Assembly: GCA_050303435.1 (NCBI GenBank)
Contig: JBNLBT010000004.1
Location: 14,970 to 78,969, forward strand
Source of the DNA: JBNLBT01 sp050303435
GTDB lineage: Bacteria > Pseudomonadota > Gammaproteobacteria > Xanthomonadales > Marinicellaceae
DNA length: 64,000 nucleotides
Direction of reading: 5' to 3'
In this document: positions 1 to 8,172 of the stretch, in pieces
Layout of the letters: every line of letters starts with the position of its first letter
Numbering within the stretch: position 1 is the first letter of the stretch
Program-made: the position numbers and the translations under genes
Notes under the pieces: generated by a model
What the model was told of the DNA's origin: nothing
The model's database searches: none
The model's input: only the letters and a program-made list of their open reading frames with translations

Positions 1-181
1 GTTGCAATCCGGGCGCCTGCGACGTGCGCTGTTCAGCGGTCCACCGAAACGGGCTGCGCAGGGTGATGTGCGGCGGAGAACGCAGCGCGTGTCGCAGGCC
101 CCAGCGGTCCGCCAGTCCCTGTTTGATTGCCGTGATTTGTGCGCTCAGCGCCGGCGGCGGCTGCAGCGCGATGAAATACAT
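1..181 (-). CDS. 2'-5' RNA ligase / LigT-like phosphoesterase, N-terminal part
   Basis: The gene runs off the left edge; only about 60 N-terminal residues are visible. They begin MYFIALQPPP and contain PPHITLRSPF, the first H-x-T/S motif of the 2H phosphoesterase superfamily (LigT/ThpR). Members act on 2',3'-cyclic phosphate or 2'-5' linked RNA ends; the real substrate is usually unknown. The second HxT motif would lie outside the window. The ATG at 181 sits 11 bp past the stop of the upstream cysteine synthase gene on the same strand; a GTG at 205, overlapping that gene, is an alternative start in the same frame. The two genes are probably co-transcribed. Confidence 0.7.
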   Translation of the reverse strand, partial: MYFIALQPPPALSAQITAIKQGLADRWGLRHALRSPPHITLRSPFRWTAEQRTSQAPGLQ

Positions 182-191
182 TTCGCCGGCG

Positions 192-1250
192 TCATGCGCC
201 TGCACGGAGTGTTTCGACCTGCACGATCCGCGCCGGATCAAAACGCCGATACTGCGCCCACAAGGCATCGATGCCTTGAATGGTGTCCAATCCCTGCGCG
301 GCGAGGAATTCCGGGTTGTACAGCTTCGATGCTGAGCGCTGACCGTCGTCGCAGGCAAAAGTGACAATGCGGCGTCCGGCGCCGCCCTGCGCCGCCACCA
401 GCAGGGCGCCGGCCACATTCAGCGCGCTGCTGGAGCCGACCAGAATGCCGTCGTTGGCTCTGAGCGCGTGCGCCACAGTGATCAGATCGGCGTCGGGCAG
501 ATTCACCGAACGGTCGATGCGTGCACGGCGAAAATTTTCCACCACGCGCATGATGCCGATGCCTTCGGTGATGGAACTGCCAGTGGCACTGAACTCGCCG
601 TGCGCGAGGTGATTGTGCAAGCCCGAACCGTCTGGATCAATCAGCCAGACCTGGATGTTTTCATCCTGGGACTTAAGGAAGTTCGAACCGCCGGCGATGG
701 TGCCGCCGGTGCCGCTGACCGACACCAGCGCATCCAGCCGGCCATCGGTTTGTGCCCAGATTTCCGGTCCGGTGCCGCTCAGATGGGCCTGGTAATTGCT
801 GATGTTGTCAAACTGGTTGGCCCACCAGCGCCCCGGCCGGTCTTCGGACAGACGGCGCGCGGTGTGATAGAAGTGGTTTTCATCGCTGAACGGGCAGGGG
901 TCGACCAGGTGCAATTGCGCGCCAAACAGTTCCACCATGCGTTGCTTCTCCGCCGCCTGGCCGCGCGGCATCACGCACAACATGTTCAATCCCAGGGCGC
1001 GGGCCACCAGCGCCAGGCCGATGCCGGTGTTGCCGGCGGTGCCTTCGACCACGGTCATGCCGGGTTTCAGTTCGCCGCGCTGCATGGCGTCGCGAATCAT
1101 CTGCAACGCTGCGCGGTCTTTGATCGATCCGCCGGGGTTGTCGAATTCACACTTGATCAGAATCTCACAACCGGTGAGTCGTGAGAGCGAAGGGATCTTG
1201 AGCAATCGGGTGTTGCCGATCAGGGCGGTGACGTCCGGTTGTATTTGCAT
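192..1250 (-). CDS. PLP-dependent cysteine synthase family protein
   Basis: Fold-type II PLP enzyme of the O-acetylserine sulfhydrylase / cystathionine beta-synthase family, expected to make cysteine (or a related beta-substituted amino acid) from an activated serine. The N-terminus has the GNTRLLK start typical of CysK, GGSIKDRAA with the PLP-binding lysine (about residue 45), the substrate loop EGTAGNTG and the phosphate-binding SGTGGTIAG near residue 180. At 352 aa it is some 30-40 residues longer than CysK, with an extra C-terminal tail, so it may belong to a CysK-like side branch. Start is the ATG at 1250. It precedes a LigT-like gene on the same strand. The family is clear; the exact acceptor and donor are not. 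Confidence 0.85.
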   Translation of the reverse strand: MQIQPDVTALIGNTRLLKIPSLSRLTGCEILIKCEFDNPGGSIKDRAALQMIRDAMQRGELKPGMTVVEGTAGNTGIGLALVARALGLNMLCVMPRGQAAEKQRMVELFGAQLHLVDPCPFSDENHFYHTARRLSEDRPGRWWANQFDNISNYQAHLSGTGPEIWAQTDGRLDALVSVSGTGGTIAGGSNFLKSQDENIQVWLIDPDGSGLHNHLAHGEFSATGSSITEGIGIMRVVENFRRARIDRSVNLPDADLITVAHALRANDGILVGSSSALNVAGALLVAAQGGAGRRIVTFACDDGQRSASKLYNPEFLAAQGLDTIQGIDALWAQYRRFDPARIVQVETLRAGA

Positions 1251-1532
1251 GGTTTAAGAGCGCTCTTCAGATTTTGCATGGTTTTTTCGGCATGATAGCA
1301 GATTTTGAAGGGCGCGGCGGGTGCATTGAGTGACAGCCGTCGTCACCTGGGCCGCCATTCGATGACGGGCGATAAAAAACTGAAAGATGTCTGAGCGGCG
1401 CGCCGGTTAAATGATGAAGTGCGTCACGTTTTCAACATCAAACCCGCATTTTCCTTGGATGTGCGTCATAAATAAACGCAGCAATACGCAATCAAAGGGT
1501 GTGTTTTAGAAATATATTCGCAGGGGATTCTC

Positions 1533-3533
1533 ATGAAAACGGGCGGCATTATAGTACTCATGTTTTACGCAATCAGCGCGCAGGCTCTGGTGAACTGGCC
1601 GAGCGCCAGCGCGCCGTGCAACGGCACTTTGCTGGATTGCGCCAACAATTCGCCGGAAGGCGAGACCATAGTCATCAACAGCGACACGCCGGATGCGGGC
1701 AATGTGTTCATCAGCAATCCGGTCTCCCTGGTGGCCGGTGCCGGCTACACACCGACGTTCACCGGGCTGGTGACGGTGGTGGCCAACGCCGCCAGCTCAC
1801 ACACGCTGTTCATGCGGGGCCTGCATTTTGACACCGGCAAACTGTACGTGATTCACACCAGCGGACCGCGCATGAACTTGCGCATCAGCGACAATGTGAT
1901 CAACGGCGGCACCCACGTCAATCCGTTGAATGTGATCACCCAGGCGTCCAGCGGCATGGACATTTCCATCCGCTACAATCGGGTCAACGTCAACAATTCC
2001 GGCACCACCACGGTGGAACACGGCGCCATCAAAGTGTGGGGCAACGGCGGTCCGGTCACCGCCGAATTGGTCGGCAATACGGTGTTTGCCGATGGCAGCG
2101 ATTCCATTGGCATCACGCTGCAAAACAGCGATTTCGGCGACATGGATTTGGATGTGGTCGGCAACGAGTTTCACGGCGGCGTGCAAGCCGGCCTGTTGAT
2201 CCTCGGTGAAACCGGCGGAGGCGAAATCGACGCCAATGTGTTCAGCAACGTGTTTCTCGACACCAGCGATTTCTGGAATTTTTCCGGCCTGCACGTGCGC
2301 AACGAAGACCCGCTCGGGCCGATCAACGTCGACATCGTCAACAACACCATGTACGACACCCGTTGGGGCATGGAGCTGGTGCAGCAGGGCGGCGCCAGCG
2401 TGGACGCCTTTGTGTACAACAACCTGGTGGCCGAATGTGGTCGCGGCTTCGATTTCATCGGTGGCGTGACGGTCAGCAACGACAACAACCTGTACTGGAA
2501 CAACCCGCTCAACAGCAATTTCACGCCGGGTCCGGACGCGATCAACGCCGACCCGCAGGTGATCGCGCATTTCAATGCGCGCCTGCGCGCCGGCTCACCG
2601 GCGCGTGACAGCGGCGATGGCTTCGCGCTGTTTGCCGTGGCCGGTGTGGATCTGGTCGACGCCGACGGCGGCAACCGTTTCAAGAAAGGCACGGCCGCTG
2701 GTGGTGCGGATGATTTGGACATCGGCGCGTACGAAGCCGGCGACGCCTGGCTGCAGCACCGGCACACCGGTTCAGGCACACACACCAGCCCCATGCGTTC
2801 CGAATGGCTCGCCGGGCAGGCCGCGCTGGACGATCTGCACCTCACGGCCAATTACAACCCGCCCGGCAGCCCCGGGGTGTACAACAACGCCGATGAGGGC
2901 ATCTACTACGCCAACGGATTGTGGCGCGTGTTCAATGAACAGACCACAATCAACATCGCCACCGGTGCGGCTTTTAATCTGTTCAAATTCGGCAGTTCGG
3001 CCAACACCTTCGAACACACGGTGAGCAGTTCGGGCAACAACAGCACCACACTCAGCGCCACCGGACTGGATGGCGACTCATCGCGCATCCTCAGCGTCAC
3101 CCAGCACTGGACCAATATCTACAACACGCACCCGCCGGCGGTGTTTTATTTTTCCGGAGCCTGGGCCATCATCAACGCCGATCTGGCCAATCTGCCGATC
3201 AACGCCAATTTCAACGTGTCCCATCAACCGGCCAGCAAAAGCGCCTGGGTGCACCGCGCGCAGTCTGGCAACATCGGTTTCAACGACACCTACATCGACC
3301 ACCCCCTGATCAATGGCGTCGCTTGCGCGCAATTGCAGGTCACGCAAAGTGCCAACGGCGGTGTGTTCAATGACCACCCGATCGGTGTGTGGTTCAGTTC
3401 AGTGGAGCAGAAATGGGCGATTTACAATCAAGACCTGGCGGTGATGCCAGCCAATGCTGAATTTCATGTGATTGCCTCGCCGGAACAGATCGCCGATTGT
3501 CAGGATTTGATTTTTGCCAACGACTTTTACTAG
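1533..3533 (+). CDS. secreted parallel beta-helix protein with C-terminal W-x-I-x-N repeats
   Basis: A 666-aa exported protein of unknown function. Residues 1-18 form a signal peptide ending AQA. Roughly residues 40-380 are rich in short N/D/V/I repeats typical of right-handed beta-helix (choice-of-anchor Q or pectate-lyase-like) proteins. The last 250 residues hold three copies of a unit with W-x-(V/I)-(F/I/Y)-N and a following NA-x-F-(N/H)-V (for example GAWAIINAD and KWAIYNQDLAVMP), resembling a DUF7452-type repeat. The chain ends DLIFANDFY, like the IFxxxFx tail found on many secreted Xanthomonadales proteins. The start is supported by CAGGGGA a few bases upstream of the ATG at 1533. Surface attachment or adhesion is a guess. 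Confidence 0.7.
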   Translation: MKTGGIIVLMFYAISAQALVNWPSASAPCNGTLLDCANNSPEGETIVINSDTPDAGNVFISNPVSLVAGAGYTPTFTGLVTVVANAASSHTLFMRGLHFDTGKLYVIHTSGPRMNLRISDNVINGGTHVNPLNVITQASSGMDISIRYNRVNVNNSGTTTVEHGAIKVWGNGGPVTAELVGNTVFADGSDSIGITLQNSDFGDMDLDVVGNEFHGGVQAGLLILGETGGGEIDANVFSNVFLDTSDFWNFSGLHVRNEDPLGPINVDIVNNTMYDTRWGMELVQQGGASVDAFVYNNLVAECGRGFDFIGGVTVSNDNNLYWNNPLNSNFTPGPDAINADPQVIAHFNARLRAGSPARDSGDGFALFAVAGVDLVDADGGNRFKKGTAAGGADDLDIGAYEAGDAWLQHRHTGSGTHTSPMRSEWLAGQAALDDLHLTANYNPPGSPGVYNNADEGIYYANGLWRVFNEQTTINIATGAAFNLFKFGSSANTFEHTVSSSGNNSTTLSATGLDGDSSRILSVTQHWTNIYNTHPPAVFYFSGAWAIINADLANLPINANFNVSHQPASKSAWVHRAQSGNIGFNDTYIDHPLINGVACAQLQVTQSANGGVFNDHPIGVWFSSVEQKWAIYNQDLAVMPANAEFHVIASPEQIADCQDLIFANDFY

Positions 3534-3560
3534 GGCCTCAAAGCACTTTTTGACGCGATG

Positions 3561-3663
3561 CGGATGACCTGAGAAAAGCAGCTTGCGGCAACGCCCGGCA
3601 TGTGTTTGCGCCGGGCATACGGCACTTCTCTCGCCAGGCTTGCTGCTTTTCTCAGGTCATCCG
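3561..3663. repeat. 103-bp palindromic element (MITE/REP-like)
   Basis: GGATGACCTGAGAAAAGCAG at 3562-3581 is repeated as its exact reverse complement at 3643-3662, and one further base pair (3561/3663) matches. Inside it a second hairpin, GCCCGGC at 3593-3599 against GCCGGGC at 3610-3616, makes a two-tier structure. No T-run follows either side, so it is not an obvious terminator. Its size and symmetry fit a miniature mobile or REP-type element; copy number cannot be judged from one window. Confidence 0.6.
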
Positions 3664-3918
3664 ATTCGGCCGGGTGTGTTTTTTGTCGGTCGGCGTTATC
3701 CTTCGCAAACCTCTCTCGCTTTGCCTTGTCAGACCAAAAAACAGACACGGCCAGACGACTTCATTGGCCCTTAACTCCCCCCCAAAGCATCAAACCGCGG
3801 AATCACTGGGCCGCCTGCAGGTGGCCATTTTTTTTTGACCGCGGCGGGCAGAACAGCAGCCATTATCCCGACGAAATTTTCTATGCGCAGTGCAAATTAA
3901 AGCGGCAAAATTAAAATA

Positions 3919-3936
3919 TTGTAAAATATATTACAA
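3919..3936. promoter_or_regulatory. AT-rich operator-like palindrome
   Basis: TTGTAA, six bases, TTACAA form a perfect dyad, and the symmetry continues into AAAATATT-like flanks with a one-base slip. It lies just upstream of the proposed -35 box of the DUF6502-like gene, a usual place for a regulator site. The cognate protein is unknown. Confidence 0.4.
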
Positions 3937-3941
3937 ATATT

Positions 3942-3970
3942 TTGCCTTTTTATCGACATTGCCTTACTAT
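3942..3970 (+). promoter_or_regulatory. putative sigma-70 promoter of the DUF6502/DUF5666 pair
   Basis: TTGCCT (3942-3947) and TACTAT (3965-3970) are separated by 17 bp; each matches the consensus at 4 of 6 positions. Transcription would start near 3977, leaving a leader of about 55 nt before the ATG at 4032. Confidence 0.4.
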
Positions 3971-4031
3971 TTGCAATATTGATTACAAACGGCGTCGACC
4001 GATGGCCGTTGAACAGAGGGCAAGGTGTTGT

Positions 4032-4871
4032 ATGAGTGATTCACTGATCAAATCGGTGCAACAAATGTTGATTCAGATCTTCAGGCCGCTGGTGCGCATC
4101 CTGTTGCGTCTGAACGTGCCGTTCAATGTGGTCAGTGACGCGCTGAAATGGACCTACGTGGATGTGGCCAACCGGCATTTTGGCCTCAATGGCAAGGCGC
4201 CGACGAAATCGCGCATTGCCGTGATCACCGGCTTGTCGCGCCCGCAGGTCGATCAGCAAATGAAACTGGACCTGATCAATCAGGCACACGTGCATCGCCA
4301 GTGGCACCGCGCCGGCCGCGTGCTGACCGCCTGGGCCGAAGACAAACACTATCAGGATCAGTACGACAAACCACTGATTCTGCCGATCGAATCCGATGAC
4401 GGCCCGTCGTTCATCGAACTGGTGGAACGCCATTCCGGCGGCGCCACCTACCGCTCGATCCTGGATGAACTGGTGGATTCCAAGGCGGTGCGCATCAACG
4501 ACGACGGTCGGGTGGAGTTGATCAAGCCGTACTATTTGACGGACAACGACCCCGATGACCTGCAGAAAATTGATTTTCTCGCCCTGTCCACCCAGTACCT
4601 GATTGAAACCATTGATCACAACATCGATCCGGCGCGCGAAGGGCCGCGCTTCCAGCGCATCGTGATGCAGGATCAATTGCCCAAATCCCTGAGTCACATC
4701 GCCGAATCATTCATTCGCAAGCGCAGTCAGGAATTGGCCAATGAAATCGACGAATACCTGGAACATCTGGTCAGGCATTCGGATCTTGAAGAGGAACAAG
4801 CGGTGATCCCGAATCTCGGTTTGGGCATCTATTTTTACAAATCGGACGAACAAGACATTCAATATCCCTAG
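4032..4871 (+). CDS. DUF6502 family protein
   Basis: A 279-aa cytoplasmic protein with no signal peptide. Its N-terminal third (RPLVRILLRLNVPFNVVSDA, then KWTYVDVANRHFGLNG and SRIAVITGLSRPQVD) fits the DUF6502 family, whose N-terminus looks like a helix-turn-helix; a regulatory role is inferred, not shown. The open frame extends up to 3942, but the ATG at 4032 is preferred because AAGGTG sits just upstream and the earlier residues cover the promoter region. It is followed after 19 bp by a secreted DUF5666-type protein, so the two are very likely co-transcribed and may form a regulator/target pair. Confidence 0.75.
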   Translation: MSDSLIKSVQQMLIQIFRPLVRILLRLNVPFNVVSDALKWTYVDVANRHFGLNGKAPTKSRIAVITGLSRPQVDQQMKLDLINQAHVHRQWHRAGRVLTAWAEDKHYQDQYDKPLILPIESDDGPSFIELVERHSGGATYRSILDELVDSKAVRINDDGRVELIKPYYLTDNDPDDLQKIDFLALSTQYLIETIDHNIDPAREGPRFQRIVMQDQLPKSLSHIAESFIRKRSQELANEIDEYLEHLVRHSDLEEEQAVIPNLGLGIYFYKSDEQDIQYP

Positions 4872-4890
4872 CGCAATGAAAGGAGAGAAC

Positions 4891-6393
4891 ATGAACACAA
4901 ATAAACACGCGTTGACACTGATGGCCGGACTGCTGCTGAGCCCCAGTCTCTGGGCCGATAAAGGCGACGCTGAACAGATCAAGGTGCAAGGCGGCACCGG
5001 CTTTCCGATCGTGATCAACAACACGCGGCAGTTCTTTGTGGACGAGAACACCGTGATCCTGAAGGACGGCGTGCCGTATGATCAGCTGCGCGTGCAGGGC
5101 GGCACCGGCTTTAAAATCCGCTATCGCATCGGCAACGACGTGACGCCGGGCATCAACGGCGGCACCGCCACTGAACTGTTGCTGGTGCTCACCCACAAAG
5201 GGCCGCTGTTGTCCATCGCACCGGACTTCAAGATCTTCAATGTCGAAGGTTTGATCACTGCCGACACTTTTTTTGAAGGCGTCACCGGGCTGGGCGATCT
5301 GACGGTCGGCCAGGAAGCCAGCATCAGCGGTTACCTGGACACCAATTCCACCTTTGTGGTGACCCGTCTTGAAGTGGACACCGATCCGCTGCCGGACTGG
5401 AAAATTTCCGGCTACGTGAGCGCACTGAATGCCACGCATTTCAATCTCGGCGTGCAACAGGTGGCCATTGGCACCGCCACCGTGGATTGTCCTGAAGGCT
5501 TTGTGGACGGCGCCTATGTCGAAGTCAAAGCCACGCCGGATCCGCTTTTTGGTCTGGGTGATACATTGGAAAACGTCACTGAAATCGCCTGCGTGCCGGA
5601 AGAGCTGGTGACCGTGCCGGTGGGTATGATTCCCGGTGCAGTTGAAGGCTTTGTGGCGCTGACCGCCAACCCGAATCAGTACCTGGTCGGCGAACAGCTG
5701 GTTGAGCTGACCGTGGACACCGTGTTTGAAAACGGCGATGCGGATGATTTTGAAGAGGGCGTGCAAGTGGAAGTTGAGGGCGATTTGGACACCAACACCG
5801 GCGTTCTCACCGCCACCTCAGTCAATTACCTGCACGTGCGATTCAAGTTTGAAGAGCCGGTGCTGCCGGCCGAGGTTGGTGTCGGCTCACACATTGAACT
5901 GTATGGCCGCACCATTCTCATCACCCCGCAGCTGCGCGATGAGGACAACATCCTGGCCGCTGGCCTGAGTGAAGAAACCCAGGTGGAAGTGCGTGGATTT
6001 GCCGATTCCAGTGGGCAGCTGTACGCCACCCGCGTGCGTGATCGCGGCAATCCAGACGCGAATGACGTCACCCTGGATGGCCAGATCACTGCCATCAGTG
6101 ATCCCATGCTGAGTGTCTTTGATGTGGTGGTGGACACCAGCACCAGTGTGTTTCTGGACGCCGAGGGCACCCCCCTGAGTGCGGCCGAGTTTTTTGCCTT
6201 GATTGAGGTGGGCACCTTGATCGGTGTGTCTGAAGCCAGCGCCAATCAGAGCACCCAGGTGGTCTCCGGCGGTGTGATTCAACTGGACGCTGTGGATGAA
6301 CCGCCGCCGCCGTTTGGACCGACCGCATTTGGCTTGGGCATCGGCACGTTGACCAATCTCGCCGATGAGATCTCGGTGCACGGTTTTGAATGA
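4891..6393 (+). CDS. secreted DUF5666-domain protein
   Basis: A 500-aa exported protein. Residues 1-22 are a signal peptide (ending SLWA). The body consists of successive beta-rich repeats such as VEGLITAD, VGQEASISGYLD and VQVEVEGDLDTNTG, in which a hydrophobic strand is followed by a polar turn; this pattern is typical of DUF5666 modules (OB-like barrels of unknown function). Two near copies of VQGGTGF occur early in the mature chain. It ends ISVHGFE. The start at 4891 follows a strong AAGGAGAG site; an in-frame ATG at 4876 lies before that site. A strong terminator follows at 6446. The role is unknown; extracytoplasmic binding is an inference. Confidence 0.7.
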   Translation: MNTNKHALTLMAGLLLSPSLWADKGDAEQIKVQGGTGFPIVINNTRQFFVDENTVILKDGVPYDQLRVQGGTGFKIRYRIGNDVTPGINGGTATELLLVLTHKGPLLSIAPDFKIFNVEGLITADTFFEGVTGLGDLTVGQEASISGYLDTNSTFVVTRLEVDTDPLPDWKISGYVSALNATHFNLGVQQVAIGTATVDCPEGFVDGAYVEVKATPDPLFGLGDTLENVTEIACVPEELVTVPVGMIPGAVEGFVALTANPNQYLVGEQLVELTVDTVFENGDADDFEEGVQVEVEGDLDTNTGVLTATSVNYLHVRFKFEEPVLPAEVGVGSHIELYGRTILITPQLRDEDNILAAGLSEETQVEVRGFADSSGQLYATRVRDRGNPDANDVTLDGQITAISDPMLSVFDVVVDTSTSVFLDAEGTPLSAAEFFALIEVGTLIGVSEASANQSTQVVSGGVIQLDAVDEPPPPFGPTAFGLGIGTLTNLADEISVHGFE

Positions 6394-6445
6394 TCCCGGG
6401 CGGGGTGTTTGACGCACCCCGCGCACAGGCCTCCCCCCGCACGAA

Positions 6446-6481
6446 CCCGCAGCCGGCCACCGCCGACTGCGGGTTTTTTTT
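6446..6481 (+). terminator. rho-independent terminator after the DUF5666 gene
   Basis: CCCGCAGCCGGC (6446-6457) pairs with GCCGACTGCGGG (6462-6473) through 12 bp with one G-U, followed by eight T. It closes the DUF6502/DUF5666 transcript. Confidence 0.9.
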
Positions 6482-6625
6482 GCACCGGCGGCGTGCAAGC
6501 TGCGCAGCCACTGGCGTGTCGCGATGCGTTGCTGGCGCGCAAGTGAACGACGGATTCAGGTCCGCGATTGCGCAGCGGCGGCTGCAGGCCTGTGATAAAA
6601 TATTGGGGACAACGGAGCCAAGACC

Positions 6626-7045
6626 ATGACCACAGAGACGCCCCAATCCGAACCGAATCACGTGATCCTGTTTGACGGTGAATGCGTGCTGTGCAGCGCC
6701 TGGTGTCGCTTTGTTCTGCGCCGCGATGTGGCGGCCAGATTCCGCTGGGCATCGGTACAGTCTGAGGCCGGTCAGCGCCTGTTGAGCCGACACGGCCTGC
6801 CCCTCGACGTGTTTGACACCATGGTGTATCTGCAAAACGGCCAGGCACACATCATGAGCGATGCGTTTCTGCGGGTGTGTCGCGAGCTGCCGGCGCCTGT
6901 GCGCTGGCTGTGGGCACTGCGTTTCTGTCCACGGGTGTTGCGCGATGCGGTGTATCGTCTGGTGGCCTCGAACCGCTATCGCTGGTTTGGCCGCCACCGG
7001 CATTGCGCCGTGCCATCGCCGCAACAGCGGGAACGCTTTTTATGA
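6626..7045 (+). CDS. DCC-family thiol-disulfide oxidoreductase (DUF393)
   Basis: A 139-aa protein with the family hallmark DGECVLC (D-G-x-C-x-x-C) near residue 15 and the typical FRWASVQSEAGQRLL and later YRLVASNRYRWFGR segments. DCC proteins have a thioredoxin-like fold and are predicted thiol-disulfide oxidoreductases; their substrates are mostly undefined. The stop overlaps the start of the next gene (ATGA at 7042), so the two are translationally coupled, and the third gene (COQ7-like) is coupled in turn. The ATG at 6626 is preceded by GGAGCCAAGACC. Confidence 0.85.
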   Translation: MTTETPQSEPNHVILFDGECVLCSAWCRFVLRRDVAARFRWASVQSEAGQRLLSRHGLPLDVFDTMVYLQNGQAHIMSDAFLRVCRELPAPVRWLWALRFCPRVLRDAVYRLVASNRYRWFGRHRHCAVPSPQQRERFL

Positions 7046-7443
7046 GCCGCGCGGAACAACAACTGCAGAGGATCAATCATCTGGCCCATTGGCTGCTGGC
7101 CTTTGTCTTGCTGTACCACGGCGTGGTGCCGAAAATGTGGGTGCCCAGCGCGTTGGAGCAACAGCTGGTGCAGCTGCACGGGTTGCCGTGGGACTGGCGC
7201 TGGATATCCTGGGCCGGCGGGGTGGCTGAAATTCTTCTGGCGCTGGCCATTCTGCTGCGGCCACATGCGCGCTGGCCACTGCTGCTCACGGGCGCGCTGT
7301 TTGCCATGCTGTTGCTGGACGTGGCCTGGGTGATGCCATCGCTGTTGCTCGAGGCGTTCAATCCGCTGACCATGAATCTGCTCGCCATCGGATTGTGTGC
7401 GGTGGCGCTGCTTGCCCAGCCAGCGGATCCAGGTGCACCTTGA
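7042..7443 (+). CDS. DoxX-like integral membrane protein
   Basis: A 133-aa membrane protein with four hydrophobic segments (about residues 14-31, 52-72, 77-96 and 105-126). Features such as LLAFVLLYHGVVPKMW and GVAEILLALAILL resemble DoxX-like/DUF4267-type proteins, small four-helix membrane proteins often next to thiol or quinone functions. The open frame extends to 6877, but ATG 7042 overlaps the DCC stop and is the natural start. The stop overlaps the COQ7-like ATG by one base (TGATG at 7441). Confidence 0.7.
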   Translation: MSRAEQQLQRINHLAHWLLAFVLLYHGVVPKMWVPSALEQQLVQLHGLPWDWRWISWAGGVAEILLALAILLRPHARWPLLLTGALFAMLLLDVAWVMPSLLLEAFNPLTMNLLAIGLCAVALLAQPADPGAP

Positions 7444-7976
7444 TGCACGTTGCCTGCACCCAAAATAACCATGCAATTCGCATCCTGCGGGTCAATCACG
7501 CTGGAGAGTGTGGCGCCGTGAACATCTATCGCGCGCAATGGTTGCTGGCTGTTGTGTTGCGGGCCAGACACCGACCCATGCTGGAGGAATTTTTGCAGCA
7601 TGAGAAAAACCACCGCGCGTTGTTTGCACAGGCGCTGAAGCTACGGGGGCAACGGCGTTGCCGATTGCACTGGTTGTGCGCGCTGGGCGGATTTGCATTG
7701 GGGTTTGTCACAGCGCTGGGCGGGCGTCGCGGGGTGATGACCTGCACCGCGGCAGTGGAAGGCGTTGTTCTGAAACATTTGCATGCGCAACTGCAATGGC
7801 TGCGGGTCAACGATCCGGGGTGCGCTGCGGTGGTGCAGCACATCGTGGCCGATGAAACGGCCCACCATGCACAGGCTCAATCGGCCACAGCTGCACACAA
7901 AACAGGGCGTGGCTGGGTGGCGGCAGGCATTGAACGCGCCACTGAAACCGTGATCCGCCTGGGCATGCGCATGTGA
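7443..7976 (+). CDS. COQ7-type di-iron hydroxylase (3-demethoxyubiquinol hydroxylase family)
   Basis: A 177-aa ferritin-like protein. The N-terminal LRVNHAGECGAVNIYRAQ is diagnostic for COQ7. The expected di-iron ligands are all present: Glu22, Glu54 and His57 (HEKNH), Glu106 (AAVEGVV), Glu138 and His141 (DETAHH). The family hydroxylates C6 of the demethoxyubiquinol ring, the last hydroxylation of ubiquinone synthesis, at the inner face of the membrane. Its place downstream of a thiol oxidoreductase and a DoxX-like membrane protein is unusual for a coq gene but fits a redox membrane function. Start at 7443 is set by the TGATG junction. Confidence 0.85.
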   Translation: MHVACTQNNHAIRILRVNHAGECGAVNIYRAQWLLAVVLRARHRPMLEEFLQHEKNHRALFAQALKLRGQRRCRLHWLCALGGFALGFVTALGGRRGVMTCTAAVEGVVLKHLHAQLQWLRVNDPGCAAVVQHIVADETAHHAQAQSATAAHKTGRGWVAAGIERATETVIRLGMRM

Positions 7977-8115
7977 AGGGCGCTGCAGGGTGTCTTCAGC
8001 TTTGCCCGAAGCGAAAAAAACGGCGTTGTGTGCGTCAATAGCGGGGGCGGTTGTTGGCCACTGAAGGGGCCATAATCTGCATTCAGTTCAAGCGCTTGGT
8101 GGCATGCGGCCGGTG

Positions 8116-8144
8116 CTGTCAAGCGCCCGGGTTTCTGCTATACT
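8116..8144 (+). promoter_or_regulatory. sigma-70 promoter of the phosphoesterase gene
   Basis: CTGTCA (8116-8121), 17 bp, then TATACT (8139-8144) with an extended -10 TG at 8136-8137. Predicted start near 8151, leaving about 22 nt of leader. Confidence 0.55.
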
Positions 8145-8172
8145 TGCGTGAATTTTTTTTGGTGATGCGTCT

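Larger units (their letters stand above)
3534..4031. other. gene-poor stretch with palindromic element and AT-rich promoter region
   Basis: About 500 bp with no convincing gene. It holds a 20-bp perfect inverted repeat around an inner hairpin (3561-3663), then from about 3890 an AT-rich tract carrying a TTGTAA/TTACAA palindrome and a plausible promoter for the DUF6502-like gene. Open frames crossing it either read through the palindrome or lack a ribosome binding site, and none resembles a family I know. Confidence 0.6.

Noticed and set aside
3530..3748. Minus-strand open frame over the palindromic element
   Set aside because: It reads through both arms of the inverted repeat, has no ribosome binding site and resembles no protein family I know.
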